Origin: Aurantiacibacter gangjinensis
GTDB lineage: Bacteria > Pseudomonadota > Alphaproteobacteria > Sphingomonadales > Sphingomonadaceae
DNA: 64,000 nt
Assembly: GCF_001886695.1 (NCBI RefSeq)
Contig: NZ_CP018097.1
Span: 2,375,001 to 2,439,000 of the forward strand
Direction: 5' to 3'
Shown here piece after piece: positions 45,429-54,445 of this stretch. Position numbers and translations under genes: made by a program. The notes below the pieces were generated by a model. It saw only the letters and a list, made by a program, of their open reading frames with translations, did no database searches and had not been told where the DNA came from. Position 1 is the stretch's first letter, and each line of letters begins with the position of its first letter.

Positions 45429-45980
45429 ATGTCACAGCGCATCATGATCCTCGCCACCGACGGTTTCGAGCAGTCCGAACTGGAAAAGCCGAAATCCAAT
45501 TTGGAAGATGCCGGTTTCACCACCGTCGTCGTGTCACCCGAAGACGGTGAAATCCGCGGCTTTTCCGACAAGGAATGGGGCGATCCGGTATCTGTCGACC
45601 TCAATGTGGAAGAAGTGGAAGCCGCCGATTACGACGGCCTGTTGCTACCCGGTGGCCAGATCAACCCCGATGCGTTGCGCATGAATGAAAAGGCCATCAA
45701 GCTGGTCCGCGATTTTGTGTCGCAGGGCAAGCCTGTGGCGGCCATTTGCCACGCCCCGTGGCTGCTGGTGGAAGCCGATGTGGTGAACGGCAAGACCGTG
45801 ACCAGTTGGCCAAGCGTGCGCACCGATCTTTCCAATGCCGGCGGCAATGTCGTCGACCAGGAAGTCGCCGTCGATGGCAACATCATCACCAGCCGCAATC
45901 CCGATGATATTCCCGCTTTCTCAAAGGCGTTGATTGATGCGCTGGAGAAGCAGGCCAACAAGATGAGCGAAGCCGCCTGA
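45429..45980 (+). CDS. DJ-1/PfpI family protein (type 1 glutamine amidotransferase-like)
   Basis: 183 residues from the ATG at 45429 with AAGGAG upstream. Nucleophile elbow AICHAPWLLVEADV with Cys, GFEQSELEKPKSNLEDAGF at the start, and DGLLLPGGQINPD. Closest to the YhbO/PfpI group, linked to protein or nucleic-acid glycation repair and stress, though exact activity is not proven from sequence. Short leader of 145 bases after the sodium channel start on the opposite strand; followed by a terminator. Confidence 0.9.
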   Translation: MSQRIMILATDGFEQSELEKPKSNLEDAGFTTVVVSPEDGEIRGFSDKEWGDPVSVDLNVEEVEAADYDGLLLPGGQINPDALRMNEKAIKLVRDFVSQGKPVAAICHAPWLLVEADVVNGKTVTSWPSVRTDLSNAGGNVVDQEVAVDGNIITSRNPDDIPAFSKALIDALEKQANKMSEAA

Positions 45981-46032
45981 TCCTCCTACCTTCCTCAATG
46001 GGTTAGTCCGGATCCCCTCCGGCTTCAATCAG

Positions 46033-46065
46033 ACCCCGCCGCGCTGGAACCGCGGCGGGGTTTTT
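46033..46065 (+). terminator. Intrinsic terminator after the PfpI gene
   Basis: ACCCCGCCGCG / CGCGGCGGGGT stem with a loop of 7 bases and TTTTT. Confidence 0.9.
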
Positions 46066-46122
46066 CGCGCGCGCCTACGGGGCTTTCCGGACCTTTGGCG
46101 AAGCTGCGGCATTGTCGCAGGT

Positions 46123-47817
46123 ATGGCCAAAGCACAGCAGTTCCTTTCCGCCCTCCTCCTCTCCCTTTGCTTCATAATCGCCGCGCCGCTCGCCGCGCAG
46201 GAGCGGGACGTGGCGCAAGGGTCCGATGCCTATGTTTATGAAGTCGACCGGCTGCAGAACGGTGCCGGCTCGCAAGACCTGCCGCTGCAACTCGATACGC
46301 CGCTGGGCCTGCTCGAGACATTCATGGAAGCTGGCGCCGAAGGAAGATGGGCCGATGCCGCCGCCGCACTCGATTACCAGACCTTGGAGGCAGGGGGCGA
46401 TGTCGACCGTGAACAGGTGGCAGCGCAGCTTTACGATCTGCTTTACCGTTCGCTTTCCATCGATTGGGCAGGCTTGCCCGACCGTCCGGATGCCGTCGAT
46501 ACGCTGACCAGCAGCGAAGACCCGATGGCTGGAACGCCGCGGCGCTCTTTGCGTGTAGGCGTGCTGATGCTGGAGGGCCGGCCAAAAACCATCCGCATCG
46601 CCCGCGTGCAGGAAGCGGGCGGCGAGCCGCTGTGGGTATTCAGTCGCCAGACGGTCGCGAATGTGCCCGCCCTTTACGAAGTTTATGGCCCGACACGTTT
46701 CGAAGAAGCCTTGCCCGCCCCCTTGCGCAAGCAGGCCTTCTTCACCCTCGCCTGGTGGGAAGTGCTGGCACTGCCGCTCATCCTGCTGGCGGGCGCGATT
46801 GCCGCTGCCCTCACCTACCGCGCCATCGGCAGCTTCCGCGAGCGCGCGGACGAGGACAGCCGCGCCTATGGCGTGCTGCAGGCGATCCACATGCCGGTGA
46901 CCCTGCTGGCCTTTGCCGGAACATTCGCCGTGGTGCGCGAGACATTCTTCCGCCTGTCCGGTCCGGCGCGCGATGTTCTGGACCCGATCCAGATCCTGCT
47001 GGTGGTTGCCGCGGGCGTCGCCATCATCCTTTCGGTGCTGGAAGCGCTGTTCAATTTTGCCACCAGCCGCCGCACCGACGAGTTGGAAGCGCCGGACAAT
47101 CATGCGGACCGCAATTTCTACACGCGCCTCAGCGCGCTTCGCCGGATCGTCACCGCCGTGGTGCTGCTGGCGGGAATCGGCATCATCATCATCGCCAGCA
47201 ACCTGTCCAACACGCTGGGCTTCTCGATCATCGCCTCCGCCGGGGCACTGGGGCTGGTGCTGGTGTTCGCCGCGCGCAAGGCGCTGGGCGACATCATGGC
47301 GAGCGTGCAGATCGGTTTCGCCAAGACGGCGCGCATCGGCGATGCAGTGCAATTTGCCGGGCAGTGGTGCTACGTCGAGAAGATCGGCTTCACCCATCTG
47401 CAGCTGCGCACTTGGGACGAGCGGCGGATCATCGCGCCGGTCAGCAGCTTCACCAGCGAGAGCTTCGAGAACTGGACCAAGCAGGATGCGAGCCTGATGG
47501 TGCATATCGAACTGGAACTGGACAACCGCGCCGATGTCGACCAGTTGCGCTCCGCCTTCCGCGATTTCGTGAGAGAAGACGACGATGTCATCGACCCGGA
47601 CGACGCCAAGTGCGAAGTCATCGACCAGAACGCGAAAGCCATGATCGTCCGCTTCATGGCCCGTTCGCCAGACCCGAAAACCGGCTGGGCCATGCATTGT
47701 CGCATGCGCGAGAACCTGCTCGCCGCCGCCTCCCGATTCGATGCCGGTGCGGGCAACGAGCCGGTTCCTGCCTTCATCGCCCGCGAGCGCGAAGTGCGCA
47801 TGGATGCCGAGGGCTGA
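46123..47817 (+). CDS. MscS-family mechanosensitive channel
   Basis: 564 residues. Signal peptide MAKAQQFLSALLLSLCFIIA ... AAQ then about 190 residues of periplasmic domain. Three or more membrane helices around residues 225-390, including LGFSIIASAGALGLVLVFAARK that forms the pore-lining TM3 and FASARKALGDIMASVQIGF the MscS signature. Beta domain after it (TRIGDAVQFAGQWCYVEKIG, RRIIAPVSSFTSESF) and a short C-terminal part. Tension-gated osmotic safety valve in the inner membrane by family. Long N-terminal domain compared with E. coli MscS (286 residues). Convergent with the ferredoxin gene at 47.8 kb. Confidence 0.9.
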   Translation: MAKAQQFLSALLLSLCFIIAAPLAAQERDVAQGSDAYVYEVDRLQNGAGSQDLPLQLDTPLGLLETFMEAGAEGRWADAAAALDYQTLEAGGDVDREQVAAQLYDLLYRSLSIDWAGLPDRPDAVDTLTSSEDPMAGTPRRSLRVGVLMLEGRPKTIRIARVQEAGGEPLWVFSRQTVANVPALYEVYGPTRFEEALPAPLRKQAFFTLAWWEVLALPLILLAGAIAAALTYRAIGSFRERADEDSRAYGVLQAIHMPVTLLAFAGTFAVVRETFFRLSGPARDVLDPIQILLVVAAGVAIILSVLEALFNFATSRRTDELEAPDNHADRNFYTRLSALRRIVTAVVLLAGIGIIIIASNLSNTLGFSIIASAGALGLVLVFAARKALGDIMASVQIGFAKTARIGDAVQFAGQWCYVEKIGFTHLQLRTWDERRIIAPVSSFTSESFENWTKQDASLMVHIELELDNRADVDQLRSAFRDFVREDDDVIDPDDAKCEVIDQNAKAMIVRFMARSPDPKTGWAMHCRMRENLLAAASRFDAGAGNEPVPAFIAREREVRMDAEG

Positions 47818-47825
47818 CGGCTGCG

Positions 47826-48116
47826 CTAGAAGCCCTGCGCGTCGTTGCTGTCGGCGGGGATGGTCACTTCCATCCCGTCCAGCTCTGGCGACAGGTCGAT
47901 TTGGCAGGAAAGGCGGCTGGTCGCCTGCACGCCCATGGCGAGGTCGAGCATGTCTTCCTCGTCCTCTACCGCTGGCGGCAATTTGTCGAACCATTCCGGC
48001 GACACGATGACATGGCATGTTGAGCACGCCATTTGCCCTTCGCACGTCCCTTCCAGCGGCATCCCCGCCGCCTGCGCCACGGCGAGCAGATTGTCACCCG
48101 GATCGGCTTCCGCCAA
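47826..48116 (-). CDS. 2Fe-2S plant-type ferredoxin (start probably upstream of the only canonical start)
   Basis: Plant/adrenodoxin-type ferredoxin, iron-sulfur ligands in GTCEGQMACSTCHVIVSPEW and a later LSCQI. 96 residues from TTG at 48116, but homology continues upstream in frame: VIRIQFITSKGERV, the first beta-strand. No ATG, GTG or TTG is in frame before the stop of the upstream gene; an ATC at 48155 follows GGGG and would give 109 residues. The start may therefore be non-standard or the gene's 5' end wrongly resolved. Downstream of cysteine desulfurase genes, as for an electron donor in Fe-S assembly. Confidence 0.85.
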   Translation of the reverse strand: MAEADPGDNLLAVAQAAGMPLEGTCEGQMACSTCHVIVSPEWFDKLPPAVEDEEDMLDLAMGVQATSRLSCQIDLSPELDGMEVTIPADSNDAQGF

Positions 48117-48160
48117 GACGCGTTCGCCCTTGCTCGTGATAAATTGGATGCGGATGACGG

Positions 48161-49234
48161 CTACCCCTGCTGCGCTGCAGCATGGATAAGCGTTTGTGCC
48201 GCCTCTTCAAGCTCTTCCATCGAGGTGTAGCGCCCGAACCCTAGCCGGATGGAGGATTTGGCCTGCTTGTCCGACAGGCCGATGGCTTTCAGCACATGGC
48301 TGGGCCGGCCCGATCCGCTAGCGCAGGCCGAGCCTGCAGAGAACATGATATTGCGGCAATCGCTCATCAGCCGCGCTACGTCGAGGCCCTTCTTCCGCAA
48401 GTTGAGATTGCCGCAATAGCGCGCGTCGGCGCTGCCATTCAGCTCCCAGCCTTCGAACATGTCGCGCGCCTTGTGCCACAATGCGGCGACGTGATCGGCA
48501 TCCTCGTCCATCCGTTCCGCAGCAACTGACGCCGCCGCGCCGAAGCCCGCGATCAGCGCTGGGCTGAGCGTGCCGGAGCGGATATCGGCCTCCTGCCCGC
48601 CGCCGGTCTGCTGCGGCTCCAGTTCGACACCGTCGCGCACCCACAATGCCCCCACGCCTTTCGGCCCGTGCAATTTGTGCGCGGAGACGGCGATTAAGTC
48701 CGCATTGGCAACCGGCATCTTCCCATAGGCCTGCACTGCATCGACCAGGTACAGCGCGCCCGCTTCCTTGGCCTTGCGGTGGAACTCCACCGTCGGCTGG
48801 ATCACGCCGATCTCGTTGTTCACCTGCATCACTGCGACGAGACGGGTGTTCGCCGGAATGTCCTGCTTGGCATTGCACTGCCCGTCGGCCGCGACGTTCA
48901 GTTCGTGGCACTTGCCGATGGCTTTCGCCGTATCGCCCACGGCAGAGTGTTCGATGGCGGAAACGCTCATCGCGCCCTCGCCGGGGCAGCCGCGCATGGC
49001 AAGGTTGATCGCTTCGGTCGCGCCGCCGGTGAAGACGACTTTGCCCCCCGGCGGAAATAGCGCCGCCACCTGGTCGCGCGCAAGATCGATCGCGGCATGC
49101 GCCTGCCGCCCCATGCGGTGCTGCGAATGGGGATTGCCGAAGCCGGTGCCATCCGGCCCGTCCAGCCAGCGCAACATGGCATCGCGCGCTTCGGGCGCGA
49201 GCGGCGTGGTGGCCTGGTAGTCGAGATAGATCAC
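48161..49234 (-). CDS. Cysteine desulfurase (NifS/IscS family)
   Basis: 357 residues, PLP enzyme releasing sulfur from cysteine for Fe-S cluster or other thio-modification. MIYLDYQATTPLAPEARDAM start, PLP-Lys in SAHKLHGPKGVG, active Cys in SAGSACASGSGRPSHVL. The 280 bases upstream to the other desulfurase gene hold two repeat elements. Tandem with the cysteine desulfurase at 49.5 kb, same strand, and ferredoxin downstream at the 3' end, the stop overlapping the region of the ferredoxin leader. Confidence 0.93.
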   Translation of the reverse strand: MIYLDYQATTPLAPEARDAMLRWLDGPDGTGFGNPHSQHRMGRQAHAAIDLARDQVAALFPPGGKVVFTGGATEAINLAMRGCPGEGAMSVSAIEHSAVGDTAKAIGKCHELNVAADGQCNAKQDIPANTRLVAVMQVNNEIGVIQPTVEFHRKAKEAGALYLVDAVQAYGKMPVANADLIAVSAHKLHGPKGVGALWVRDGVELEPQQTGGGQEADIRSGTLSPALIAGFGAAASVAAERMDEDADHVAALWHKARDMFEGWELNGSADARYCGNLNLRKKGLDVARLMSDCRNIMFSAGSACASGSGRPSHVLKAIGLSDKQAKSSIRLGFGRYTSMEELEEAAQTLIHAAAQQG

Positions 49235-49256
49235 GGCTGGGCTCTACGCCTGCTCT

Positions 49257-49354
49257 AAGTTGACAAAGCTGACATCGCGAGAGGCGCTGTTGGCCACTGC
49301 AATTTGGCGCAATTCCGCGATTTTCGGACTGCCGGACGAAGTTGACACTTTGCG
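49257..49354. repeat. GTCAACTT repeat element, copy B
   Basis: AAGTTGACA at 49257 and again at 49339, 82 bases apart, the same spacing as copy A at 4.99-5.09 kb but inverted relative to it. Shared 17-mer GCAAAGTGTCAACTTCG (read on the minus strand 49353-49337) and shared terminal AGCGC-y-TC ... TGTCA motif. The middle is diverged. Confidence 0.7.
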
Positions 49355-49427
49355 CATGAAAACAGGATTTCCTTCGAAGGGTAGACTTGGCCGGTTTAGA
49401 GAGAAGCGAGGGTGTAGGAAACAACGC

Positions 49428-49512
49428 CCGTCATGCTGAACTTGTTTCAGCATCCATCCATCAGCTCCGCACGGTTGGCCCAATAGATCCTGAAACAGGT
49501 TCAGGATGACGG
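49428..49512. repeat. Palindromic CGTCAT-CTGAAC element
   Basis: Left end CGTCATGCTGAACTTGTTTC and right end, inverted, CCGTCATCCTGAACCTGTTTC. Same type as the element at 1467-1571. Intergenic, after the cysteine desulfurase at 49.5 kb. Confidence 0.75.
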
Positions 49513-49513
49513 A

Positions 49514-50581
49514 TCACACTAGAGTTTTCCAAGCTTCCGTAAATGCGTCGATTTCGTCAGGCGTGGTCGTCCAGCCAATCGACATGCGGATGACGCGGTC
49601 GGCAATGGCCCGGTCGACATTCATCGCGCCCAGCACATGGCTCGTTTTCATCGTACCCGACGAACAGGCGCTTCCCTGCGAGACGGCGAAGCCCGCCATA
49701 TCAAGCCGCATCACCTGCGCGGTCGCGCTCATGGAAGGCGCGGCGACGGCATGGATATAATCGGTGGGATAGTCGAACCGGTCCGACATCCACACGCCGC
49801 CTGCCTGCCTCACTGTCTCTGCCAAGCGATCCATCGCCGCGCGGCAATCAGGCGCGCAAAGAGGCTCGGAAAGACTGGCCTGCAAAGCCGCCGCCATGCC
49901 AAGTGCACCCGGCATGTTTTCCGTGCCGCGCCGGTATCCGCGCTCGTGCCCGCCGACGGGATCGAGCAGGCCGTAATCGCGCACCAGCAAAGCGCCTATC
50001 CCGATCGGCCCACCGAATTTGTGCGCGGAAATGATGGCCATGTCGCAATCGGGAAGAGCGAGTTTACCGGCACTTTGGGAACAGTCCGCCAGCAGCAATC
50101 CGCCGGCGTCGACGATGATTTGCGCGATATCGTCCATATGCTGCGCATGCCCGGTTTCGGAGTTCACCTGTTGAACCGCCACCAAGGGCCGCTCTCGCTG
50201 GACGGCCTCCGCCAGTGCGTCCAGATCGAGTGCGCCCGTCTCGCGGATCGGCATGCGCTCGGCAGTTTTCGCGATGCCGAGGATGCAGTCGTGCTCGATG
50301 GCGCTGACCAACCTTGCTCCGGCTTTTGCGTGGTTCAATGCGAGCGCCGCCGCCTCGCTCGCGCCGCTGGTGAAGATCAGCTCGCCATCCCAGCCCAGCG
50401 ACCGCTTGCACCGCTCGCGCGCATCCTCCAGCGCGGCCTTGGCCTTGCGCCCTTCGGCATGGGGGCTGGAGGGGTTGGCCCAGATGGCGAAGCCGTCCTC
50501 CATCGCCACTTTCGCCTCGAGGCGCAGCGGCGATGTGGCGGCGTGATCGAGATAGATGCGCGGCTTCGACACGGGCATCAC
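49514..50581 (-). CDS. Cysteine desulfurase (second, NifS/IscS family)
   Basis: 355 residues, about the same length as the next one. PRIYLDHAATSPLRLEAKVAM, PLP-Lys in SAHKFGGPIGIG, active Cys in VSQGSACSSGTMKTSHVL. MMPVSK start at 50581; the second Met is an alternative. The two paralogues are adjacent on the same strand but not identical, so they are an old duplicate or separate recruits. Ends 280 bases before the other desulfurase gene start, with two repeats between. Divergent from the alpha/beta hydrolase at 50681. Confidence 0.93.
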   Translation of the reverse strand: MMPVSKPRIYLDHAATSPLRLEAKVAMEDGFAIWANPSSPHAEGRKAKAALEDARERCKRSLGWDGELIFTSGASEAAALALNHAKAGARLVSAIEHDCILGIAKTAERMPIRETGALDLDALAEAVQRERPLVAVQQVNSETGHAQHMDDIAQIIVDAGGLLLADCSQSAGKLALPDCDMAIISAHKFGGPIGIGALLVRDYGLLDPVGGHERGYRRGTENMPGALGMAAALQASLSEPLCAPDCRAAMDRLAETVRQAGGVWMSDRFDYPTDYIHAVAAPSMSATAQVMRLDMAGFAVSQGSACSSGTMKTSHVLGAMNVDRAIADRVIRMSIGWTTTPDEIDAFTEAWKTLV

Positions 50582-50680
50582 GTAACAATTGCGAAAAGCG
50601 GCATAATCCCTATATAGCCGCCAGCTTCCGCCACGCTACCCGCGACGGCGTCACACATTTCAGCAGAGCATATACAGCCC

Positions 50681-51337
50681 ATGCCGCACGTTATCTTTCC
50701 CGGCCCAGAAGGCCGTCTCGAAGGTCGTTTCTCTCCCGCGCCGCGTCCGCGCGCACCCGTCGCCATGATCCTGCATCCGCACAGCCAGGGCGGCGGCACG
50801 ATGAACGACCGGATCGTGCAGCAGCTTTACAAGACCTTCGTCAATCGCGGTTTCGCTACGCTGCGTTTCAATTTCCGCGGTGTCGGCAAGAGCCAGGGCA
50901 GCTTCGACAATGGCATTGGCGAATTGTCCGACGCGGCTTCGGCGCTGGACTGGGTGCAGCAGATCCACCCCGAAGCGCAGGTGACATGGGTTGCAGGCGT
51001 ATCCTTCGGCGCGCTGATCGGCATGCAGCTGCTTATGCGTCGCCCTGAGATTCGCGGTTTCATCTCCATCGCGCCGCCTGCGAACATGTATGACTTCAGC
51101 TTCCTCGCGCCCTGCCCTGCCAGCGGCATCTTCATCCAGGGCACGGCCGATACGGTGGTGCAGCCCATTGCCGTGCAGAAGCTGGTCGACAAGCTGCGCA
51201 CGCAAAAGCACATCACCATCCATCACGATGAGATTCCGCGCGCCAATCACTTCTTCGAGAACGAGCAGGAAGAGCTGATGAAGTCGGTCGACAATTATCT
51301 CGACTTCCGCCTCGATCCGAGCTGCCCGATCAGCTGA
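50681..51337 (+). CDS. Alpha/beta hydrolase
   Basis: 218 residues. Nucleophile elbow GVSFGALIGMQ (Ser), acid in QGTADTVVQPI, His in EIPRANHFF; HPHSQGGG and FNFRGVGKSQGSFD of the core. It resembles the family of sphingomonad hydrolases found near the cysteine desulfurase genes; substrate unknown. Divergent from the 49.5-kb desulfurase gene, start ATG 100 bases from it. Confidence 0.9.
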   Translation: MPHVIFPGPEGRLEGRFSPAPRPRAPVAMILHPHSQGGGTMNDRIVQQLYKTFVNRGFATLRFNFRGVGKSQGSFDNGIGELSDAASALDWVQQIHPEAQVTWVAGVSFGALIGMQLLMRRPEIRGFISIAPPANMYDFSFLAPCPASGIFIQGTADTVVQPIAVQKLVDKLRTQKHITIHHDEIPRANHFFENEQEELMKSVDNYLDFRLDPSCPIS

Positions 51338-51524
51338 TCGCGTCGCGGCTGCGGCCCTTCGCGATGCGTTGAAATTTCCTTCCACCACAGACGTATTCGC
51401 CGATCATCCGAACGTCGGTTTGCGTGCGCATTTGCATTTCTGTTGCTTGTGTGACAGTATAACATGACTCGCCGCCGAGAATTACAACGAAAAGCGGCGG
51501 GCATTGGAAGAAGGAGACCATGGT

Positions 51525-52223
51525 ATGTCCTACGCAAACGCAACCATGACGCCTGCGCAGAAAATGCGCGCAGGGTTCGCATCCCTGGCCATTCCCGGCG
51601 TGGTCGGCGCCGGTTTGATCGCCAGCCTCGCTATCACGGAAATCATCACCCCGACGGTATCGGACCCGACGGACGCCGATTTTTTCGAAATCGAGATTCC
51701 TCCTCCCCCGCCGCCCGACGAGGTCGTGGAAGACCCGGCACCTGCGCCCGACAGCACTGTCACTGCGCCGACGCCGCCCAGGCAATTGCCAAGCGACAAC
51801 ACAATCTACGCCGATCCGCCTGTGCTGGATTTTCCCGATACGCCGGTCACGCAGGTTCCCGATTTCAGAGTGGACGTGCCAGGCCCGGCCGTCACACCGC
51901 TGCCCTCGCCTACGCCGACATTCGATCCGGTCGGCCCCGTGCCGCGCGGCAATGCGGGGAACTGGATCACCAATGCCGATTATCCGCGCCGCGGCATCAC
52001 GCGAGAGCTGGAAGGCACGACGGGTTATCGTCTGGTGATCGGCAGCAATGGCCGCGTGTCGGGCTGCGAAATCACCCGGTCCAGCGGGCATAGCGTGCTC
52101 GATAATGCCACCTGCAGCCTGTTGACGCGCAATGGCCGCTTCACGCCCGCGCGCGACAATCGCGGCGAGACCGTCGTCGGCACGTATAATGGCAATGTGA
52201 CCTGGCAGCTTCCGCCTCGCTGA
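51525..52223 (+). CDS. TonB-like energy transducer
   Basis: 232 residues from the ATG at 51525 (AAGGAGA upstream). N-terminal anchor helix (residues 20-45, SLAIPGVVGAGLIASLAI), proline-rich periplasmic spacer (EIPPPPPPDEVVEDPAPAPD), C-terminal TonB domain (NADYPRRGITRELEGTTGYRLVIGSNGRVSGCEITRSSGHSVLDNATCSLLTR split here). Couples the proton-motive force to outer-membrane receptors. The ExbB/ExbD genes are not visible in the window. Stand-alone gene. Confidence 0.9.
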   Translation: MSYANATMTPAQKMRAGFASLAIPGVVGAGLIASLAITEIITPTVSDPTDADFFEIEIPPPPPPDEVVEDPAPAPDSTVTAPTPPRQLPSDNTIYADPPVLDFPDTPVTQVPDFRVDVPGPAVTPLPSPTPTFDPVGPVPRGNAGNWITNADYPRRGITRELEGTTGYRLVIGSNGRVSGCEITRSSGHSVLDNATCSLLTRNGRFTPARDNRGETVVGTYNGNVTWQLPPR

Positions 52224-52262
52224 TCGGTTCCGCCTACAAGCTCCCGAGAGCGCCGGATAATC

Positions 52263-52487
52263 CTAGTTCCGTCCGGCCTCTTCTTCCACGGCCCCGGCAG
52301 CATGTTCTGCCGGGGTCGTTCCATCTTCCATCGGCGCCAGCCAGATCGCGGCATTGGCGATCATCACGAAGGATAGCAGCGCCATCAGCCCCGCCTGCTT
52401 GCGCACGCCCTTGCGCCACAGCACCACGGCACCGATGAACAGCGCGATGGCCGCGAGGATGATGATGGAGAGGATCAGGTCGAACAT
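52263..52487 (-). CDS. Small membrane protein, unknown
   Basis: 74 residues from the ATG at 52487, with AAAGGACA upstream; an alternative longer start is at 52544. Two membrane helices: LILSIIILAAIALFIGAVVLW and LMALLSFVMIANAAIWLA, then a short acidic tail. No family recognised. Antisense-adjacent to the TonB gene end and divergent from the DUF885 gene. Confidence 0.6.
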   Translation of the reverse strand: MFDLILSIIILAAIALFIGAVVLWRKGVRKQAGLMALLSFVMIANAAIWLAPMEDGTTPAEHAAGAVEEEAGRN

Positions 52488-52549
52488 GGCCTGTCCTTTA
52501 GCGCGCACTTCGGCTTGACGGAAGCTTGGCCGTGCGCGACGCATGGCGC

Positions 52550-54385
52550 ATGACCGATATCACCAACGTTCCGCTTTCCCGCCGCCAGCTGATGGGCGCG
52601 CTGGGCACGACCACTGCGCTCACCATGCTGCCGGGTTGTGTCACCACCACGCCGATGGGGACCACTGCCTCAGGTCAGGCCCTGCTCGACGAGTTCGCGT
52701 GGAACATTCTGGAGCATGAGCCGCTGCGCGCCACCAGCCTCGGCGTCGATACGGGCGATCGGGCCTATCTGCGCAGCCGGCTGGGCGATGCGAGCGAAGC
52801 GGGCCAGCAGGCCTATGCCGATACGCTGCGCGCCGATCTTGCCCGCGCCCGCGCTTTCCCGAAAGACGGCCTCGATCCCGCGACGCGCACCAGTTTCGAG
52901 GTGGTCGAAAGCGCCTATTCCACCGCCATCGAGGGCTTCGAGCTGCCCTATGGCGACATTCCCGTGGGCAGCTGGCGCACCGCGCCCTACCCAGTCATCC
53001 AGAATGTCGGCGCCTATATCGACCTGCCCCGCGCGCTCGACAGCAACCATCCCATTCGCGACGAAGCCGATGCCGAAGCCTATATTTCGCGGCTCGAAGA
53101 GATACCTGACGTCTTGAACGGCGAACTGGAGCGGATGCGCAGCGCACGCGCCATGGGCGTCATCCCGCCCGATTTCCTGCTGGAGCGCGCCAATGACCAG
53201 ATGGAACGGCAGTTGGCCGATGCTATGGCGGGCGGATCGCTGGTGGAATCGCTGGTGCGCCGCGCCGCTGAGGCAGGCATTTCCGGTGACTGGCAAGCGC
53301 GAGCCGACGAGATCGTGCAGAACCGGATCGCTCCCGCCCTCGAGGCGCAGCTTGCCGAACTGCGCACGCAGGCCGCCATGGCGGGCAGCGCACCCGGCAT
53401 GTCAGCCCAGCCGCATGGCGATGAATGGTATCGCTGGAGTCTGAAATCCAGCACCACCACCGATATGTCGGCAGCCGAAATCCACCAGCTGGGCATCGAA
53501 ACGCTGGCCGACATCCATGCCCAGATGGACCCGATCCTGCGCAGCCTCGGCTATACCGAAGGCAATCCCGGACAGCGCATGATCCAGCTATCGCAGGACG
53601 ACCGCTTCAAATTCGCAGAAGGCGATGCGGGCCGCGCCGAGATCATCGACTTCCTGCAGGAACGCATCGAATGGGTTCGTGGCGAGATGCCGCGCGCCTT
53701 CGCCCGCGTCGTCGACCCTGAAGTCGAAGTGCGCCGCATCCCGCCGAACGAGGAGCTGGGCGCGCCCACTGCCTATGGCGGCGCGCCTGCGGTGGACGGA
53801 TCGCGCCCCGGCACCTTCTGGATAAACCTGCGCGATACGGACCTGCACCGCACGTACGACCTCGTCACCCTCACCCATCACGAGGCCATTCCGGGCCATG
53901 TGTGGCAGGGCGAATATTCCAACCAGCTGCCGCTGATCCGCACGATCCTGGCGTTCAATGCCTTCAGCGAGGGCTGGGCGCTCTATGGCGAGCAGCTGGC
54001 GGACGAGCTGGGCGCCTATGACGACAATCCCGCTTGGCGATTGGGCTATCTGCAGGCCGCCGCCTATCGCGCGGTGCGACTGGTGGTCGATACCGGCCTG
54101 CATGCGCAAGGCTGGGCACGGCAGCAGGCGATCGACTATTTCCATACCAATAGCGGCGTCGGCGTGGCCGAGACCACCAACGAGATCGACCGCTATTGCA
54201 GCTGGCCCGGCCAGGCGACCGGCTACATGGTCGGAAAGCTGGAAATCCTGCGCCAGCGCCAGCGCGCCGCCACAGCCATGGGCAGCGCCTACGATCTGAA
54301 AGATTTCAACCTCGCCGTGGTCGAAGGCGGCAATGCGCCGCTCGATGTGATGGCGGGCAATATCGACCGGTATATCGGCACCTAA
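52550..54385 (+). CDS. DUF885 family lipoprotein, putative metallopeptidase-like
   Basis: 611 residues from the ATG at 52550. TAT-like signal SRRQLMGALGTTTALTMLPGC with lipobox. The family motif HEAIPGHVWQGEY (HExxGH) is at residues about 443-455, and the second conserved Glu in FNAFSEGWALYGEQL fits a zinc-peptidase fold. Exported to periplasm, substrate unknown. Followed by an EEP-family gene with 60 bases spacing. Confidence 0.88.
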   Translation: MTDITNVPLSRRQLMGALGTTTALTMLPGCVTTTPMGTTASGQALLDEFAWNILEHEPLRATSLGVDTGDRAYLRSRLGDASEAGQQAYADTLRADLARARAFPKDGLDPATRTSFEVVESAYSTAIEGFELPYGDIPVGSWRTAPYPVIQNVGAYIDLPRALDSNHPIRDEADAEAYISRLEEIPDVLNGELERMRSARAMGVIPPDFLLERANDQMERQLADAMAGGSLVESLVRRAAEAGISGDWQARADEIVQNRIAPALEAQLAELRTQAAMAGSAPGMSAQPHGDEWYRWSLKSSTTTDMSAAEIHQLGIETLADIHAQMDPILRSLGYTEGNPGQRMIQLSQDDRFKFAEGDAGRAEIIDFLQERIEWVRGEMPRAFARVVDPEVEVRRIPPNEELGAPTAYGGAPAVDGSRPGTFWINLRDTDLHRTYDLVTLTHHEAIPGHVWQGEYSNQLPLIRTILAFNAFSEGWALYGEQLADELGAYDDNPAWRLGYLQAAAYRAVRLVVDTGLHAQGWARQQAIDYFHTNSGVGVAETTNEIDRYCSWPGQATGYMVGKLEILRQRQRAATAMGSAYDLKDFNLAVVEGGNAPLDVMAGNIDRYIGT

Positions 54386-54445
54386 AGCCACAAAACGGAA
54401 CCAACCCGCCCGCGCCGCGCTCTCTCCTGCAACAGGGAGAAGCTC

